NCBI RefSeq assembly: GCF_965263005.1 | Contig: NZ_OZ253579.1 | Coordinates: 2,418,001 to 2,482,000 of the forward strand | DNA length: 64,000 nt | Direction of reading: 5' to 3' | Source: Rariloculus sp965263005 | GTDB lineage: Bacteria > Pseudomonadota > Gammaproteobacteria > Steroidobacterales > Rariloculaceae | Shown: positions 16,880-26,066 of the stretch, piece after piece | Layout: the number at the start of each line of letters is the position of its first letter | Position numbering within the stretch: position 1 is the stretch's first letter | Notes under the pieces: generated by a model | Told to the model about the DNA's origin: nothing | Seen by the model: the letters and a program-made list of their open reading frames with translations, nothing else | The model's database searches: none | Made by a program: the position numbers and the translations under genes

Positions 16880-17896
16880 TCATGGGACGACCTGATCGAT
16901 CACGAGCTCGACGGTCCCTGCGTTGCCGGGGCTATAGGTCGCCTCCGCATAGAGGTCGCCCGACTGCTCGGTCGGCTGACCCGACGCCGAGACCCTTGCG
17001 ACGAGCGAGAGTTCCGGAAAATCGGCAAGCGAGCGACCCGGCAGCATCGTGTTGCCGTCGCTCAACGTGAATTCGCCCGGGACGGCTGCGATGGGCTCGC
17101 GAATCACCGCAACGGGCGGACCGCCGCCCGGCGCGCGCGCGAATATGAACAGCGCCGCCTGCGGACCGAGCGATCCGATGGACTGTCCTTCGCCCAGACG
17201 GACGGTCAAGTTGATCGTCGGTCCGCCGCCGGCCTCGGCGACCGCTGCTGCTCCGGCTGGCGCCGGTCCGCAGGCCAGTGACGCTATCGACGTCCTCAGC
17301 ACATCGGCAACTTCAGACGGCGGATTCATCGCGAGCAAGGCTGACCACCGCGTACAGGCGGTATCGTCGAGGCCCCGTTCGATCGCAACGAGCCCGCCAT
17401 ACCAGAGCGCCCGCTGGTTGCCCGGCTCAGCCTCGAGCACTTCCTCGACAAGTCCTCCGGCCTCGGCGCCGAGACTCGCGCGCTCACTGAGAATCGACGC
17501 CTCGGCAAACGAGAGCTTGAGATCATTGTTCGGCACGGGCGTGCGCGCCCATGCTTCGGAGTAGGCCTGCCGCGCAAGCGGGTATTGGCCGAGCACCATG
17601 TAGCTGCGGCCGAGCAGCATCCAACCTTCGACATCGTCGGGAGTTTCGACCATGCGTGCGGCCAGCCGGGCGATCATTTCGACCTGCTCGGCAGGCGCCT
17701 GCACGACTTCCTCTGCGCGCCACGTGCTGACGTTGAGATAGACACCGATCGCGACGGGAACGGTCGCGAACGCGACGATCAAGCCCGAAACCGACCAACG
17801 TCCGCTGCGCTCGCGCTCGCGCCACAGGGGCAGAATCAGGAACGCGGCTGCTGCCGACCCGAGCGACGCCGCCAGCAGCCAGAATTCCATGCTCAC
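16880..17896 (-). CDS. ccmI: Cytochrome c maturation protein CcmI (CycH)
   Basis: CcmI is the apocytochrome c chaperone that hands the CXXCH peptide to CcmF/H. The 338-residue protein has two N-terminal membrane helices (residues 4-23 and 37-56) flanking a charged segment RERERSGR, then a TPR region (MLLGRSYMVLGQYPLARQAYSEAW, LSFAEASILSERASLGAEA, RALWYGGLVAIERG) and a C-terminal beta-rich periplasmic domain (INLTVRLGEGQ, LFIFARAPGGGPPVAVIR). This matches the full-length CycH form. Its ATG overlaps the ccmH stop (ATGA). It ends the ccm genes proper. Confidence 0.92.
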   Translation of the reverse strand: MSMEFWLLAASLGSAAAAFLILPLWRERERSGRWSVSGLIVAFATVPVAIGVYLNVSTWRAEEVVQAPAEQVEMIARLAARMVETPDDVEGWMLLGRSYMVLGQYPLARQAYSEAWARTPVPNNDLKLSFAEASILSERASLGAEAGGLVEEVLEAEPGNQRALWYGGLVAIERGLDDTACTRWSALLAMNPPSEVADVLRTSIASLACGPAPAGAAAVAEAGGGPTINLTVRLGEGQSIGSLGPQAALFIFARAPGGGPPVAVIREPIAAVPGEFTLSDGNTMLPGRSLADFPELSLVARVSASGQPTEQSGDLYAEATYSPGNAGTVELVIDQVVP

Positions 17897-18330
17897 GAGA
17901 TCGCGTCCCGATCCTCGTCGAGCTCATCATCGTCGAGCGGCTGACTCGAGCGCGTGCGCAGCACACGGGCGAAAACGAGCAGGCCGAGCGCGACCATCGC
18001 GGCCGGTCCGCCCCACAATGCCCAGGTTGTCGGCTTCAAGGGCGGCCGATAGAGCACGAAGTCGCCATAGCGCGCGACGAGGAAGTCGCTAACGTCCGTA
18101 TCGGACGCGCCGGCAGTCAGCATCTCGCGGATTTCACGACGCAGATCCGCCGCAAGCTCGGCATTGGAATCGGCGATCGTCTGGTTCTGGCAGACGAGAC
18201 AGCGCACTTCGCGAATCAACGCCTGGTAGCGCGCGTTCAACACCGGATCGGCCGGGCTCTCCTCGGTCTGGGCGCCGTGAACAGCCGCAAGGAATGCGAA
18301 CGCGGTCAGTGCGATCAGCCGGCTCATCAT
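17893..18330 (-). CDS. ccmH: Cytochrome c-type biogenesis protein CcmH
   Basis: The 145-residue protein has a signal peptide (LIALTAFAFLAAVHGAQ), the thioreductase motif in IREVRCLVCQNQTIADSNAE (CxxC), the long LRREIREMLTAGASDTDVSDFLVARYGDFVLYRPP helix region and one C-terminal membrane segment (ALWGGPAAMVALGLLVFARV). CcmH reduces the apocytochrome disulfide so that heme can be attached in the periplasm. It is the short form without the CcmI-like TPR fusion, consistent with a separate ccmI. It overlaps ccmG and ccmI by 4 bases each. Confidence 0.95.
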   Translation of the reverse strand: MMSRLIALTAFAFLAAVHGAQTEESPADPVLNARYQALIREVRCLVCQNQTIADSNAELAADLRREIREMLTAGASDTDVSDFLVARYGDFVLYRPPLKPTTWALWGGPAAMVALGLLVFARVLRTRSSQPLDDDELDEDRDAIS

Positions 18331-18887
18331 TCAGCCCCGACCAACGGACAAGGGAGGCTGCCGCACCTCTCGGTGATGATCGGGACGAACCGGTCGCGCC
18401 AGATTTCGGCCGTGAGAGGCGCGATGTGCTTGTGGAGCACGGTACCGTGCTGATCGACCAGGAAAGTCTCGGGCGCGCCGTATACGCCCCAGTCGATCGC
18501 GACGTCGCCGTCTGCGTCGAACGCCGACGCAACGTAGGGATCGCCGAGTCGATCGAGCCACCGTAGCGCCGTATCGCGGTCGTCTTTCCAATTGAGGCCG
18601 TAGATCGGGATCCCGCTGCTCTGCGCGAGCTCGACAAGGAAACCATGTTCCTGGCGGCAGCCCACGCACCAGGTCGCCCAGACGTTGAGCAACGAAAGCT
18701 GTCCGTCGAAAATATCGGAGCTTACGGTCGCATTCGGGTCCTTGAGCGCGGGCAGGCTGAACTCGGGCGCGGGTTTGCCTATGAACGGCGAAGGTACATA
18801 GCCGGGATTGAGCGTAAGACCACGGGTCAGAAACACGCCCAGCACGGCCAGCAAAACGACGGGAATCGCGTAGCGCCACATCTTCAT
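18327..18887 (-). CDS. ccmG: Thiol:disulfide interchange protein CcmG (DsbE)
   Basis: This membrane-tethered thioredoxin has one N-terminal helix (MKMWRYAIPVVLLAVLGVFL), then a thioredoxin fold with the redox site WATWCVGCRQEH and the GVYGAPETFLVDQHG segment holding the cis-proline region typical of DsbE. It keeps CcmH and apocytochrome thiols reduced using electrons from DsbD/CcdA. ATG 18887 is chosen because it overlaps the ccmF stop (ATGA) and gives a normal 186-residue product; the frame is open further upstream only within ccmF. Confidence 0.94.
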   Translation of the reverse strand: MKMWRYAIPVVLLAVLGVFLTRGLTLNPGYVPSPFIGKPAPEFSLPALKDPNATVSSDIFDGQLSLLNVWATWCVGCRQEHGFLVELAQSSGIPIYGLNWKDDRDTALRWLDRLGDPYVASAFDADGDVAIDWGVYGAPETFLVDQHGTVLHKHIAPLTAEIWRDRFVPIITERCGSLPCPLVGAE

Positions 18888-20854
18888 GCCTCCCCTACTG
18901 CGCCGCCCTCGACGGCGGGCTTGGCCGCCGCGCGTTCCGGAACGCGCCTGTAGCGGCGATCGGTCGCGGCGAGCAGTCCGCCGAGCGCCATGACCGCGCA
19001 TCCGTACCAGATGAACCGTATCAGCGGCTTGACCTGGACCCTCAGGCTCCAGGCGCCGCCGCCCAACGACTCGCCGAGCGCGACGAAAACGTCGCGATGG
19101 ATTCGACCGTCGATCGCCGCTTCGGTCATCGGGCTCTGCTGCACGCGGTAGACACGCTTCTGCGGTGTCAGAAGCGCGACAAGCTCACCGTTTCGTCTGA
19201 GCTCCACCTCGCCTTCGACGGCATCGAAGTTCGGCCCCTGCACATCGCGGACACCGCGAAATACAAACTCGTATCCGCCAGTCTCCCAGCGGTCGCCCGG
19301 AGCCGCCGTGCGGTCCGATTCGACGTTGTACGCCGACGTGACCGTTGCGCCGAGAACGAACATGCCGACGCCGAAGTGCGCGACGATCATGCCCCAGTGT
19401 GCGCGCGTCAGCCGCATGCCCTGCTCCGGACGCAGCACCCGGCGCAGCGGATCGAGCAGCGCAGAGCCACAGATCCACAAGCCCGCGACGACACCGACCA
19501 CCGTCATGCCCGTTGCCCGGCCGAAAACGAGCAGTGGCAGCGTGATGCCGCACGCAAGCGCGAGCGTGGCCGGCCACACGAGCTTCCGGACCAGCGCAGC
19601 GCCCTTCATCTTCATCCAGTATGCATGCATGCCTGCCCCGAGCAGCAACACAAGCGGCAACGTGGACATCAGGAACACGAGATTGAAGTAAGGCGGACCG
19701 ACCGAAATCTTGCCTAGCGCGAGCGCGTCCAGAAACAGCGGATAGAGCGTTCCGAACAACACGGCCCCCGTGGCCGCCACGAGCAGGATGTTGTTCGCGA
19801 GCAGGAACGATTCGCGCGACAGCAACCGGAACCCGCCTTCGGCGATCATGAGTTTGGCGCGAACCGCGTAGAGCAGCAACGCGCCGCCCGAAATCAGCCC
19901 GAGCAGCATGAGTATGAACAGCCCGCGCGTCGGATCCGTGGCGAACGCGTGCACGGAAATCAGCACGCCCGAACGCACGAGGAACGTGCCGAGCAGGCTC
20001 AGGGAGAACGCGGAAATCGCAAGCAGCAGCGTCCAACTCTTGAAGATGCCGCGACGCTCCGTCACGGCCAGCGAATGAATCAACGCCGTGCCCATGAGCC
20101 ACGGCATGAATGACGCGTTCTCGACCGGGTCCCAGAACCACCACCCGCCCCAGCCGAGCTCGTAGTAAGCCCACCAGCTTCCAAGCGCGATCCCGATGGT
20201 CAGGAACAGCCAGGCGATCACGGTCCACGGCCGCGTCCAGCGCGCCCAGTCCTTGTCCAGACGCCCGGTCAGCAACGCGGCGACCGCGAACGCGAACGGC
20301 ACCGACATGCCCACATAGCCGACATAGAGCATCGGCGGGTGCGCGACCATCGCCGGGTCCTGCAGCAGCGGATTGAGGTCGTTGCCCTCGAACGCCGCGG
20401 GGATCAGCCGATCGAACGGATTCGATGTGAAGATCGTAAACGCCAGGACGCCGGCGCTGACGATGCCAAGCACACCGATGACCCGGCTCATGAACATGGC
20501 CGGCTGGCTGCGGCTGGCCGCGGCGACCGCGAGCGTCCAGACCGCGAGGATCATGCTCCAGAGCAGCAACGACCCTTCGTGCCCGCCCCAGACAGCCGCG
20601 AACTTGTAAGCCGTCGGCAGCTCGGTGTTCGAGTTCTGCGCGACGTAGCGGACACTGAAGTCGTCTGCAAGGAACGCCTGGGTCAGCACCGCGAACGCGA
20701 GCGCGACGAACACGAACTGACCCGCCGCCGCGGGTCTCGCGAGCGCCATCAGATCGCGCCGGCCCGTGTGGGCGCCGACCAGCGGCAGCGCGGCCTGCGC
20801 CAGGCTCAGACAAAGCGCAAGCACGAGCGCGAACTGGCCGAGTTCGGGAATCAC
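18884..20854 (-). CDS. ccmF: Heme lyase subunit CcmF
   Basis: CcmF is the large integral-membrane subunit of the heme ligation complex. The 656-residue protein has about 15 hydrophobic segments and the tryptophan-rich WWD motif GGWWFWDPVENASFMPWLMG that binds heme from holo-CcmE, with conserved histidines nearby (AHPPMLYVGYVG). The C-terminal periplasmic domain includes YRVQQSPMTEAAID and ends in an Arg-rich tail. Size and motifs match the E. coli protein. Overlaps of 4 bases with ccmE and ccmG indicate one transcript. Confidence 0.96.
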   Translation of the reverse strand: MIPELGQFALVLALCLSLAQAALPLVGAHTGRRDLMALARPAAAGQFVFVALAFAVLTQAFLADDFSVRYVAQNSNTELPTAYKFAAVWGGHEGSLLLWSMILAVWTLAVAAASRSQPAMFMSRVIGVLGIVSAGVLAFTIFTSNPFDRLIPAAFEGNDLNPLLQDPAMVAHPPMLYVGYVGMSVPFAFAVAALLTGRLDKDWARWTRPWTVIAWLFLTIGIALGSWWAYYELGWGGWWFWDPVENASFMPWLMGTALIHSLAVTERRGIFKSWTLLLAISAFSLSLLGTFLVRSGVLISVHAFATDPTRGLFILMLLGLISGGALLLYAVRAKLMIAEGGFRLLSRESFLLANNILLVAATGAVLFGTLYPLFLDALALGKISVGPPYFNLVFLMSTLPLVLLLGAGMHAYWMKMKGAALVRKLVWPATLALACGITLPLLVFGRATGMTVVGVVAGLWICGSALLDPLRRVLRPEQGMRLTRAHWGMIVAHFGVGMFVLGATVTSAYNVESDRTAAPGDRWETGGYEFVFRGVRDVQGPNFDAVEGEVELRRNGELVALLTPQKRVYRVQQSPMTEAAIDGRIHRDVFVALGESLGGGAWSLRVQVKPLIRFIWYGCAVMALGGLLAATDRRYRRVPERAAAKPAVEGGAVGEA

Positions 20855-21288
20855 AATTGTTCCCTCTCTCGGGCCTGCTCAATCGCTTCGGCGACCTCGG
20901 GCGGCATGTAGTTTTCGTCGTGCTTGGCCAGCACCTGGTCGGCGACGAACCGTCCCGACGGGTCCATGCGGCCGAGCGTAACAACGCCCTTGCCTTCCTG
21001 GAACAGGTCAGGCAGTACACCCGTGTACTCGACGGGCACGGAGTGCGCGTAGTCCGTGACAACGAAGCTCACGGTCAGGCTGCCCTCCTCGCGCTCGACG
21101 CTGTCCTCGACCACCATGCCGCCGAGCCGGAAGGTGCGTGCGTCCGCGACCGTCCCTTCGGCGATCTGCGTCGGGCTGAAGAAGTACTGCAGATTCAACT
21201 GGAATGCCCGTAACGCGAGCGCGACGGAGACTACGACGCCAGCGAGCACCACCCCGACCAGAACCATCCGTCGCCGTCTGGGAGTCAT
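20851..21288 (-). CDS. ccmE: Heme chaperone CcmE
   Basis: CcmE covalently holds heme in the periplasm and delivers it to CcmF. The 145-residue protein has an N-terminal membrane anchor (MVLVGVVLAGVVVSVALALRAF), the OB-fold core with FRLGGMVVEDSVER and VEYTGVLPDLFQEGKGVV, and the heme-binding His in VLAKHDENYMPPEV. All match the His-type CcmE. Start ATG 21288 shares a base with the ccmD stop (TGATG). Confidence 0.96.
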   Translation of the reverse strand: MTPRRRRMVLVGVVLAGVVVSVALALRAFQLNLQYFFSPTQIAEGTVADARTFRLGGMVVEDSVEREEGSLTVSFVVTDYAHSVPVEYTGVLPDLFQEGKGVVTLGRMDPSGRFVADQVLAKHDENYMPPEVAEAIEQAREREQL

Positions 21289-21473
21289 CAGAGTCTCCTT
21301 ACCGTTGGTTGTGTCGCCGCGTCCTCACTGCCAGCCAGGCGCCGTGCGCGGTCGAGGTTCTGCTGACGCATGCGCCTCGCCGACCAGACATTCAATACCA
21401 GGACGAGCAGTGTAATACCGTAGGCCGGCCAAACGTAAGCTGCATAGCCCCCCATTTCGAGGAAACCGCTCAT
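21288..21473 (-). CDS. ccmD: Heme exporter protein CcmD
   Basis: CcmD is a small single-span protein that stabilises holo-CcmE release from the CcmABC transporter. The 61-residue product has EMGGYAAYVWPAYGITLLVL, the Tyr/Trp-rich start of the membrane helix characteristic of CcmD, then a basic cytoplasmic tail RRMRQQNLDRARRL. ATG 21473 overlaps the ccmC stop; the frame is open further upstream but that is inside ccmC. Confidence 0.92.
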   Translation of the reverse strand: MSGFLEMGGYAAYVWPAYGITLLVLVLNVWSARRMRQQNLDRARRLAGSEDAATQPTVRRL

Positions 21474-22222
21474 CCGGGGGATTCCTGGAGCAGTTCCCTG
21501 AGCCAGCGCGTCGCGTGCTCGCGCTCGACTATCTCGCCCTGCAGGCGGCTCAACAGGAGCCAGGCGAAGCAGAACGTGAACCCGGCAATCATGAGGAGTA
21601 ACGGCACCAACATGTCCGGCGTGATGGTCGGCCCGTCGAGCCGCGAAATCGTCGGTCCCTGGTGCAGCGTGTTCCACCAGATCACCGAGTAATGAATGAT
21701 CGGCACATTGACGACACCGACAACACCGAGTATCGCGCTCACACGGTCAGCTTTCTCCCTGTCCTCGAACGCCGCGCGCAACGCCATGTAGCCGAGATAC
21801 AGAAACAGCAGCACGAGTTCGAACATGATGCGTGGATCGGTCCACTGCCAAAAAGTGCCCCAGGTCGGCTTACCCCAGATCGCGCCGGTAACGAGCGCGA
21901 GAAACGTGAACGACGCGCCGATCGGTGCGGCGCTGACCGCAACCGCGTGGGCGAGCTTCAGACGCCAGATGAAGCCGATGCCCGCGGCAACGGCCAGGAT
22001 GACATACGCCATCATGCTGACGTAGGCGCTCGGCACGTGGATGTAGATGATGCGGAAACTGTCGCCCTGCAAGTAGTCCGGCGGCGCAAGCACCAGGCCG
22101 CCGAATGCCCCGGCCACCATCAGCACGACGGCGATGCCGCCGACCCACGGACCGAGCAGTCCGGCGAGACTGTAGATGTAAGGCGGGGACCCAAACCGAT
22201 GAAACCAACGCGGCAACTTCAT
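21470..22222 (-). CDS. ccmC: Heme exporter/interaction protein CcmC
   Basis: CcmC binds heme at its periplasmic face and transfers it to CcmE. The 250-residue protein has six hydrophobic segments and the WWD signature WGKPTWGTFWQWTDPR, with flanking histidines in IYIHVPSAYVSMM and VPIIHYSVIWWNTLHQGP. All are hallmark features of the family. It follows ccmB by 12 bases and overlaps ccmD by 4 bases. Confidence 0.96.
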   Translation of the reverse strand: MKLPRWFHRFGSPPYIYSLAGLLGPWVGGIAVVLMVAGAFGGLVLAPPDYLQGDSFRIIYIHVPSAYVSMMAYVILAVAAGIGFIWRLKLAHAVAVSAAPIGASFTFLALVTGAIWGKPTWGTFWQWTDPRIMFELVLLFLYLGYMALRAAFEDREKADRVSAILGVVGVVNVPIIHYSVIWWNTLHQGPTISRLDGPTITPDMLVPLLLMIAGFTFCFAWLLLSRLQGEIVEREHATRWLRELLQESPG

Positions 22223-22234
22223 CTATCTCAATCC

Positions 22235-22900
22235 TCATTCCAGGCCGACTCTGAGCGCGGCCACAACGGCCAGCGGCCCGAGAGAAACGGCAAACACGGC
22301 CAGCGCCGCAAGCAAATAAAGTGGGCCCGCGACGGCCTCGCCGTTTGCGGCCATATCCGTAGCGCGCGTTCCGAAGATCAGCATCGGACTGCACAATGGC
22401 AACACCAGCAAGCCGATAATCGACCCTCCGCTCTTCAAGCTCACCGTTAGCGCCGCGCCGATCGCTGAGAGAATGCTCAGAGTCGGAGTTGCAAGCAACA
22501 GCGCCGCCGCAAGCGTCGCGAGCGCATCGGCCGGCAGTTGAAACGACATTGCGATAACGGGCACGAGTACGATCAATGGTATACCGGTCACTATCCAATG
22601 TGCCGTGATCTTCGCAAGCACCACGACCCCGAAGGGCGCGGAACTCAGCAAGATCTGCTCCATGCTGCCGTCCTCGACGTCGCCGCGGAACAAGCCTTCG
22701 AGCGCCAGCAAGGAGGATAGCAACGCCGCAACCCATAGGACACCTGCGCCGACGGTCTGCAACAGCGCCTGCTCCGGTGCCAGCGCAAGCGGAAACAACG
22801 ACGTCACGATCACGAAGAACAACAACGGATTCGCGAACTCGCTCCAGCGTCGGAATGCGAGCTTGAGATCGCGGGTCATTATCGTCAGGTATACGTCCAC
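22235..22900 (-). CDS. ccmB: Heme exporter permease CcmB
   Basis: CcmB is the six-helix permease that pairs with the ATPase CcmA; together with CcmC and CcmD they release holo-CcmE. The 221-residue protein starts MDVYLTIMTRDLKLAFRRW and contains FFVIVTSLFPLALAP, EDGSMEQILLSSAP and a loop LVLPLCSPMLIFG, all conserved in CcmB. The gap to ccmA is 30 bases. Confidence 0.94.
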   Translation of the reverse strand: MDVYLTIMTRDLKLAFRRWSEFANPLLFFVIVTSLFPLALAPEQALLQTVGAGVLWVAALLSSLLALEGLFRGDVEDGSMEQILLSSAPFGVVVLAKITAHWIVTGIPLIVLVPVIAMSFQLPADALATLAAALLLATPTLSILSAIGAALTVSLKSGGSIIGLLVLPLCSPMLIFGTRATDMAANGEAVAGPLYLLAALAVFAVSLGPLAVVAALRVGLE

Positions 22901-22930
22901 GCTGCGCTCAGTTTGGTCTGGAAGGAAAGC

Positions 22931-23551
22931 TCATAGCTCGATCGATAGCGCTCCGCCGGCCGCAAGCTCGTCCGGTTGATGGGTCGCGATAGCGGCAAGC
23001 CCGCCGGCGCCGAGATGCTCTTCGATCCAACGCGCCACGAGCTTTCGTCCGTCGATGTCGAGATTCGCCATCGGCTCGTCGAGCAGCCACAGCCGCGCCG
23101 TACCGGCCTTGAGCGTCGCGAGCCCCGCTCTGCGCCGCTGGCCCACGGAAAGGAATCTCAAGCGCTGGTTCGCAACCTCGCTGAGCTCAAGCGTGCTGAG
23201 GAGGCCGTCGAGCGGCTCCGTGCCACCGCTGAGCGATCTGTGGAACTCGATGTTCTCGCGTACCGTGAGATCCTTCTTCAACCCGTCGAGGTGGCCGCGG
23301 TAGCTGATGTCGGCGCGCTGCTCGGGCGCGAGCCGCCGGACTTCGGTTTCGCCCCACCTGACCGTGCCCGTTGCCGGCGGCGAAAGGCCCGCCAGCACAC
23401 GCAGCAGGCTCGTCTTGCCACTGCCGTTCGGCCCGACAATCAGGGCGGCCTGCCCTGCCTCCAGTGCGAAGCTCAAGCCGTGGATCAAGGGCCGGCCGCC
23501 GCGCGAGACCCCCAAGCCGTCGGCCACCAACACTCCACGTCCGTCACGCAA
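22931..23551 (-). CDS. ccmA: Heme exporter ATP-binding protein CcmA
   Basis: The 206-residue ABC ATPase has Walker A GPNGSGKTSLLR, the signature-region LSVGQRRRAGLATL (Val for the usual Ser-Gly-Gly second residue, normal in CcmA) and Walker B LWLLDEPMANLD, followed by the switch His in ATHQPDEL. It powers the CcmABCD complex. It is the first gene of the leftward ccmABCDEFGHI operon. A strongly AT-rich 200-base stretch lies upstream. Confidence 0.95.
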   Translation of the reverse strand: MRDGRGVLVADGLGVSRGGRPLIHGLSFALEAGQAALIVGPNGSGKTSLLRVLAGLSPPATGTVRWGETEVRRLAPEQRADISYRGHLDGLKKDLTVRENIEFHRSLSGGTEPLDGLLSTLELSEVANQRLRFLSVGQRRRAGLATLKAGTARLWLLDEPMANLDIDGRKLVARWIEEHLGAGGLAAIATHQPDELAAGGALSIEL

Positions 23552-23956
23552 CTATCGACTCCCGCAGCCCGCCCTTGCGACATTGTGCCTCAAGACGCTG
23601 GTATTGCAAGTCGTTCGTTTCCATTTTCTTTCATAAAAACAATAACTAATACCAAGAAGATCATTAGCTTCCTGAAATTTTTCGGCCGACGGAGGAGCGT
23701 CTGATTGCCAAAAATATGCTGTAAAAGCAATAGATTACGTAAATTCGACTACCACAGGCGCTGCTCTTATATAATGTAACATATAATGTTTATTCTATAA
23801 CCTATTGTATTATATTGATTATATTCTACGAGGGCCGGTACGCAGACGGGTCTCCCGCCGGACGTTCAGTTAATCGGCCGCAGGTCCGGCTTGATCCGCG
23901 CCGGCGGCGGTCGCCTCAAGTTCCAGTGGCAAATCGTTCGATCTCCGTTGAACCGG
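23552..23956. promoter_or_regulatory. AT-rich intergenic region upstream of ccmA
   Basis: No gene is seen. From about 23625 to 23830 the sequence is very AT-rich in contrast to both sides, with runs such as TATATAATGTAACATATAATG and several TATAAT-like boxes on both strands. It lies between the end of the VOC gene and ccmA, both on the minus strand, so it probably holds the ccm operon promoter; exact hexamers cannot be fixed among so many candidates. Confidence 0.4.
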
Positions 23957-24373
23957 TTACGAGCGCTCGTCGGCGCCGGGTCCGAGAGGCTGCCCGTAGC
24001 TGAACTCGACGAAGTTGCCGTCCGGATCGTGAATGCCGCAGTAGTAACCGACGGGATAAGGTTCCTCGACCGGCTCCCACACGAGGTTGCCCTGCTTTCG
24101 CGCACGCGCGGCGATCTCGTCGACGGCGGCACGGCTTTCGAGCGCAAAGCCGAGATGCGAGAAGTCATCCATCGACTGCTCTCTACCCGGTCCGCCCGGG
24201 ATCACCACGACGATAAATTCCTTCTCACGGCCCTCCTCCGCCAGCCACACGATACGTTTACCCTTTGCCATCCTGTCGTGGACGATTCGCATCCCGGCGA
24301 ATGATTCATAGAACGCTACGCAGGCCTCGAGGTCCCGCACGTGCAAAGCCAGGTGAGTCAGGGCTGTCGTCAC
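23957..24373 (-). CDS. VOC (glyoxalase/bleomycin resistance) family protein
   Basis: The product has the paired beta-alpha-beta-beta-beta modules of the vicinal oxygen chelate fold: LTHLALHVRDLEACVAFYE (metal-binding His at the start), IVWLAEEGREKEFIVVVIPG with Glu, then DDFSHLGFALESRAAVDEIA (second His) and the C-terminal IHDPDGNFVEFSY (Glu ligand). These four positions are the typical metal ligands of glyoxalase I-like enzymes. The substrate is unknown. GTG 24373 gives the usual N-terminus and is preferred to the upstream in-frame ATG at 24442. It stands alone, divergent from the RhlE gene. Confidence 0.82.
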   Translation of the reverse strand: MTTALTHLALHVRDLEACVAFYESFAGMRIVHDRMAKGKRIVWLAEEGREKEFIVVVIPGGPGREQSMDDFSHLGFALESRAAVDEIAARARKQGNLVWEPVEEPYPVGYYCGIHDPDGNFVEFSYGQPLGPGADERS

Positions 24374-24732
24374 CGCGTCATTATGAACGCTGGCGGCGGC
24401 TGCCGTAAGCGTTGCCGCGATGTGCCGGCTGGCATCAGCCACTGTTCCTGCGCACGAAAGATTCGTTTGTCTTTGAATACGCCGGATTCGGGTCGCGAAA
24501 CGCTGGCATCTGTGGCATTGCGCTGGCTTTTGCCCCGACCTCTGTTATAGTCCGCCCCGCCTGGCGCACATCGGTCTGCGCCAACTACTCCGCAGCAGCG
24601 ACTGTTTTCCCTGCCGGAGGCATCCAAATCTTTCAGCCCGGGCCGAAACCAACCCAGTCGATATCGGAACCGGCGACTACATCCCGACGGTATCAACTGA
24701 CCCGGTCGGGCACCCCTGGAGAATTTCACAAC

Positions 24733-26055
24733 ATGCTATTCAATGAACTCGGCCTTTCGGCCGAACTGCTTCGTGCGATCGACGAACTCGGTTACAAGGA
24801 GGCAACCCCAATTCAGCAGCAAGCCATTCCTCTTGTCCTCAGGGGCGATGATGTTCTCGCTTGCGCCCAAACCGGTACAGGCAAGACGGCCGGCTTCATG
24901 CTTCCCCTCTTGCAACGGCTGCGAGAGTTGCCGTTCGACAAGAAGCGGAAGCGGCCGCGCGCGCTGATTCTGACACCCACCCGCGAACTCGCTGCGCAAA
25001 TCGGTCAGAGTGCGCGGGATTACGGCCGCCACATGGCCTCCAGGTGCGCCATCGTCTATGGCGGCGTCGGCATCCAGCCGCAGAAATCCACGCTGCAGCG
25101 GGGCGTCGACATCGTCGTCGCAACACCCGGGCGCCTGCTCGATCACGTCCAGCAGAGGACGGTGGACTTATCGGACGTTCAAATACTTGTCCTGGACGAA
25201 GGGGATCGCATGCTCGACATGGGCTTCATCCGCGACATCCGCAGAATCCTGAACGTCCTGCCGAAACAGCGCCAAAACCTGTTGTTTTCGGCGACGTTTT
25301 CGACGGAAATCCGCCAACTCGCCGGCAGTCTCCTGAATTCGCCGATCGAGATTCAAGCGTCGCCGCGCAATACCGCGGTAGAACGCGTGAAACAAATCGT
25401 TTATCCGGTGGATAGACACCGCAAGCGCGAATTGCTCTCGCACCGAATCGGTTCCGAGAATTGGCGGCAGGTACTGGTGTTCATGCGTACCAAGCATGGC
25501 GCCAACCGGCTGGCCGAGCAGTTGTCGAATGACGGGCTAGGGGCTACCGCCATTCACGGCAACAAGTCGCAGGGTGCGCGGACAAAGGCGCTTGCGGGCT
25601 TCAAGAACGGTAAGATCCGCGTGCTGGTTGCGACAGACGTTGCCGCCCGCGGCCTCGATATCGAACGGCTGCCGCATGTCGTCAACTACGAGTTGCCGGA
25701 CGTACCGGAAGATTACGTGCATCGAATCGGCCGTACCGCCCGCGCAGGCCAGGAAGGCCACGCCGTGTCGCTCGTCTGCGTCGATGAGTTAAAGCTGCTG
25801 CACGCGATCGAAAGCTTGCTCAATTGCAGGATCGAAAAAGAGATCATCCCGGGCTACGAGGTTGATCCGCTAATCAAGGCTGAGCCGATCCGACGCGGTG
25901 GACGTTCGTCGACGCCACGCTCGCCACGCCCGGCTCAGCGCAAGAACTTTCCCGGAGGCACCGCCCGGAATCGCGGCGGCGCGCAGGGCCACGGCGGCGC
26001 GAACGTCCGAGGCGGGCAGAAACAGCGAACCAATCGGAGCCGGCGTGCGGGATAA
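24733..26055 (+). CDS. rhlE: DEAD-box RNA helicase, RhlE type
   Basis: The 440-residue protein shows the helicase motifs in order: Q motif region (FNELGLSAELLRAIDELGY, ATPIQQQAIP), Walker A QTGTGKT (46-52), PTRELA, TPGRLLDH, motif II DEGD (155-158), SAT, then HGNKSQGARTKAL, ATDVAARGLDI and HRIGRTARAG. VLDEGDRMLDMGF and the Arg/Gly-rich C-terminal tail (GGARAQGHGG-like) point to RhlE. Unusually, the third residue of DEAD is Gly. Such helicases remodel RNA in ribosome assembly and mRNA decay. A 290-base leader precedes the ATG and has a TATAGT box near 24545; a long 5' UTR is possible. Confidence 0.92.
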   Translation: MLFNELGLSAELLRAIDELGYKEATPIQQQAIPLVLRGDDVLACAQTGTGKTAGFMLPLLQRLRELPFDKKRKRPRALILTPTRELAAQIGQSARDYGRHMASRCAIVYGGVGIQPQKSTLQRGVDIVVATPGRLLDHVQQRTVDLSDVQILVLDEGDRMLDMGFIRDIRRILNVLPKQRQNLLFSATFSTEIRQLAGSLLNSPIEIQASPRNTAVERVKQIVYPVDRHRKRELLSHRIGSENWRQVLVFMRTKHGANRLAEQLSNDGLGATAIHGNKSQGARTKALAGFKNGKIRVLVATDVAARGLDIERLPHVVNYELPDVPEDYVHRIGRTARAGQEGHAVSLVCVDELKLLHAIESLLNCRIEKEIIPGYEVDPLIKAEPIRRGGRSSTPRSPRPAQRKNFPGGTARNRGGAQGHGGANVRGGQKQRTNRSRRAG

Positions 26056-26066
26056 TCTACTCAACG

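Noticed and set aside
19185..21062. A 625-codon minus-strand frame
   Set aside because: It is the shadow of ccmF and ccmE in another frame, with Arg/Ala-rich composition and no domain.
24443..24732. A riboswitch or extended N-terminus upstream of rhlE
   Set aside because: The upstream frame translation is not protein-like, and no recognised riboswitch core was found; a long plain 5' UTR is enough.
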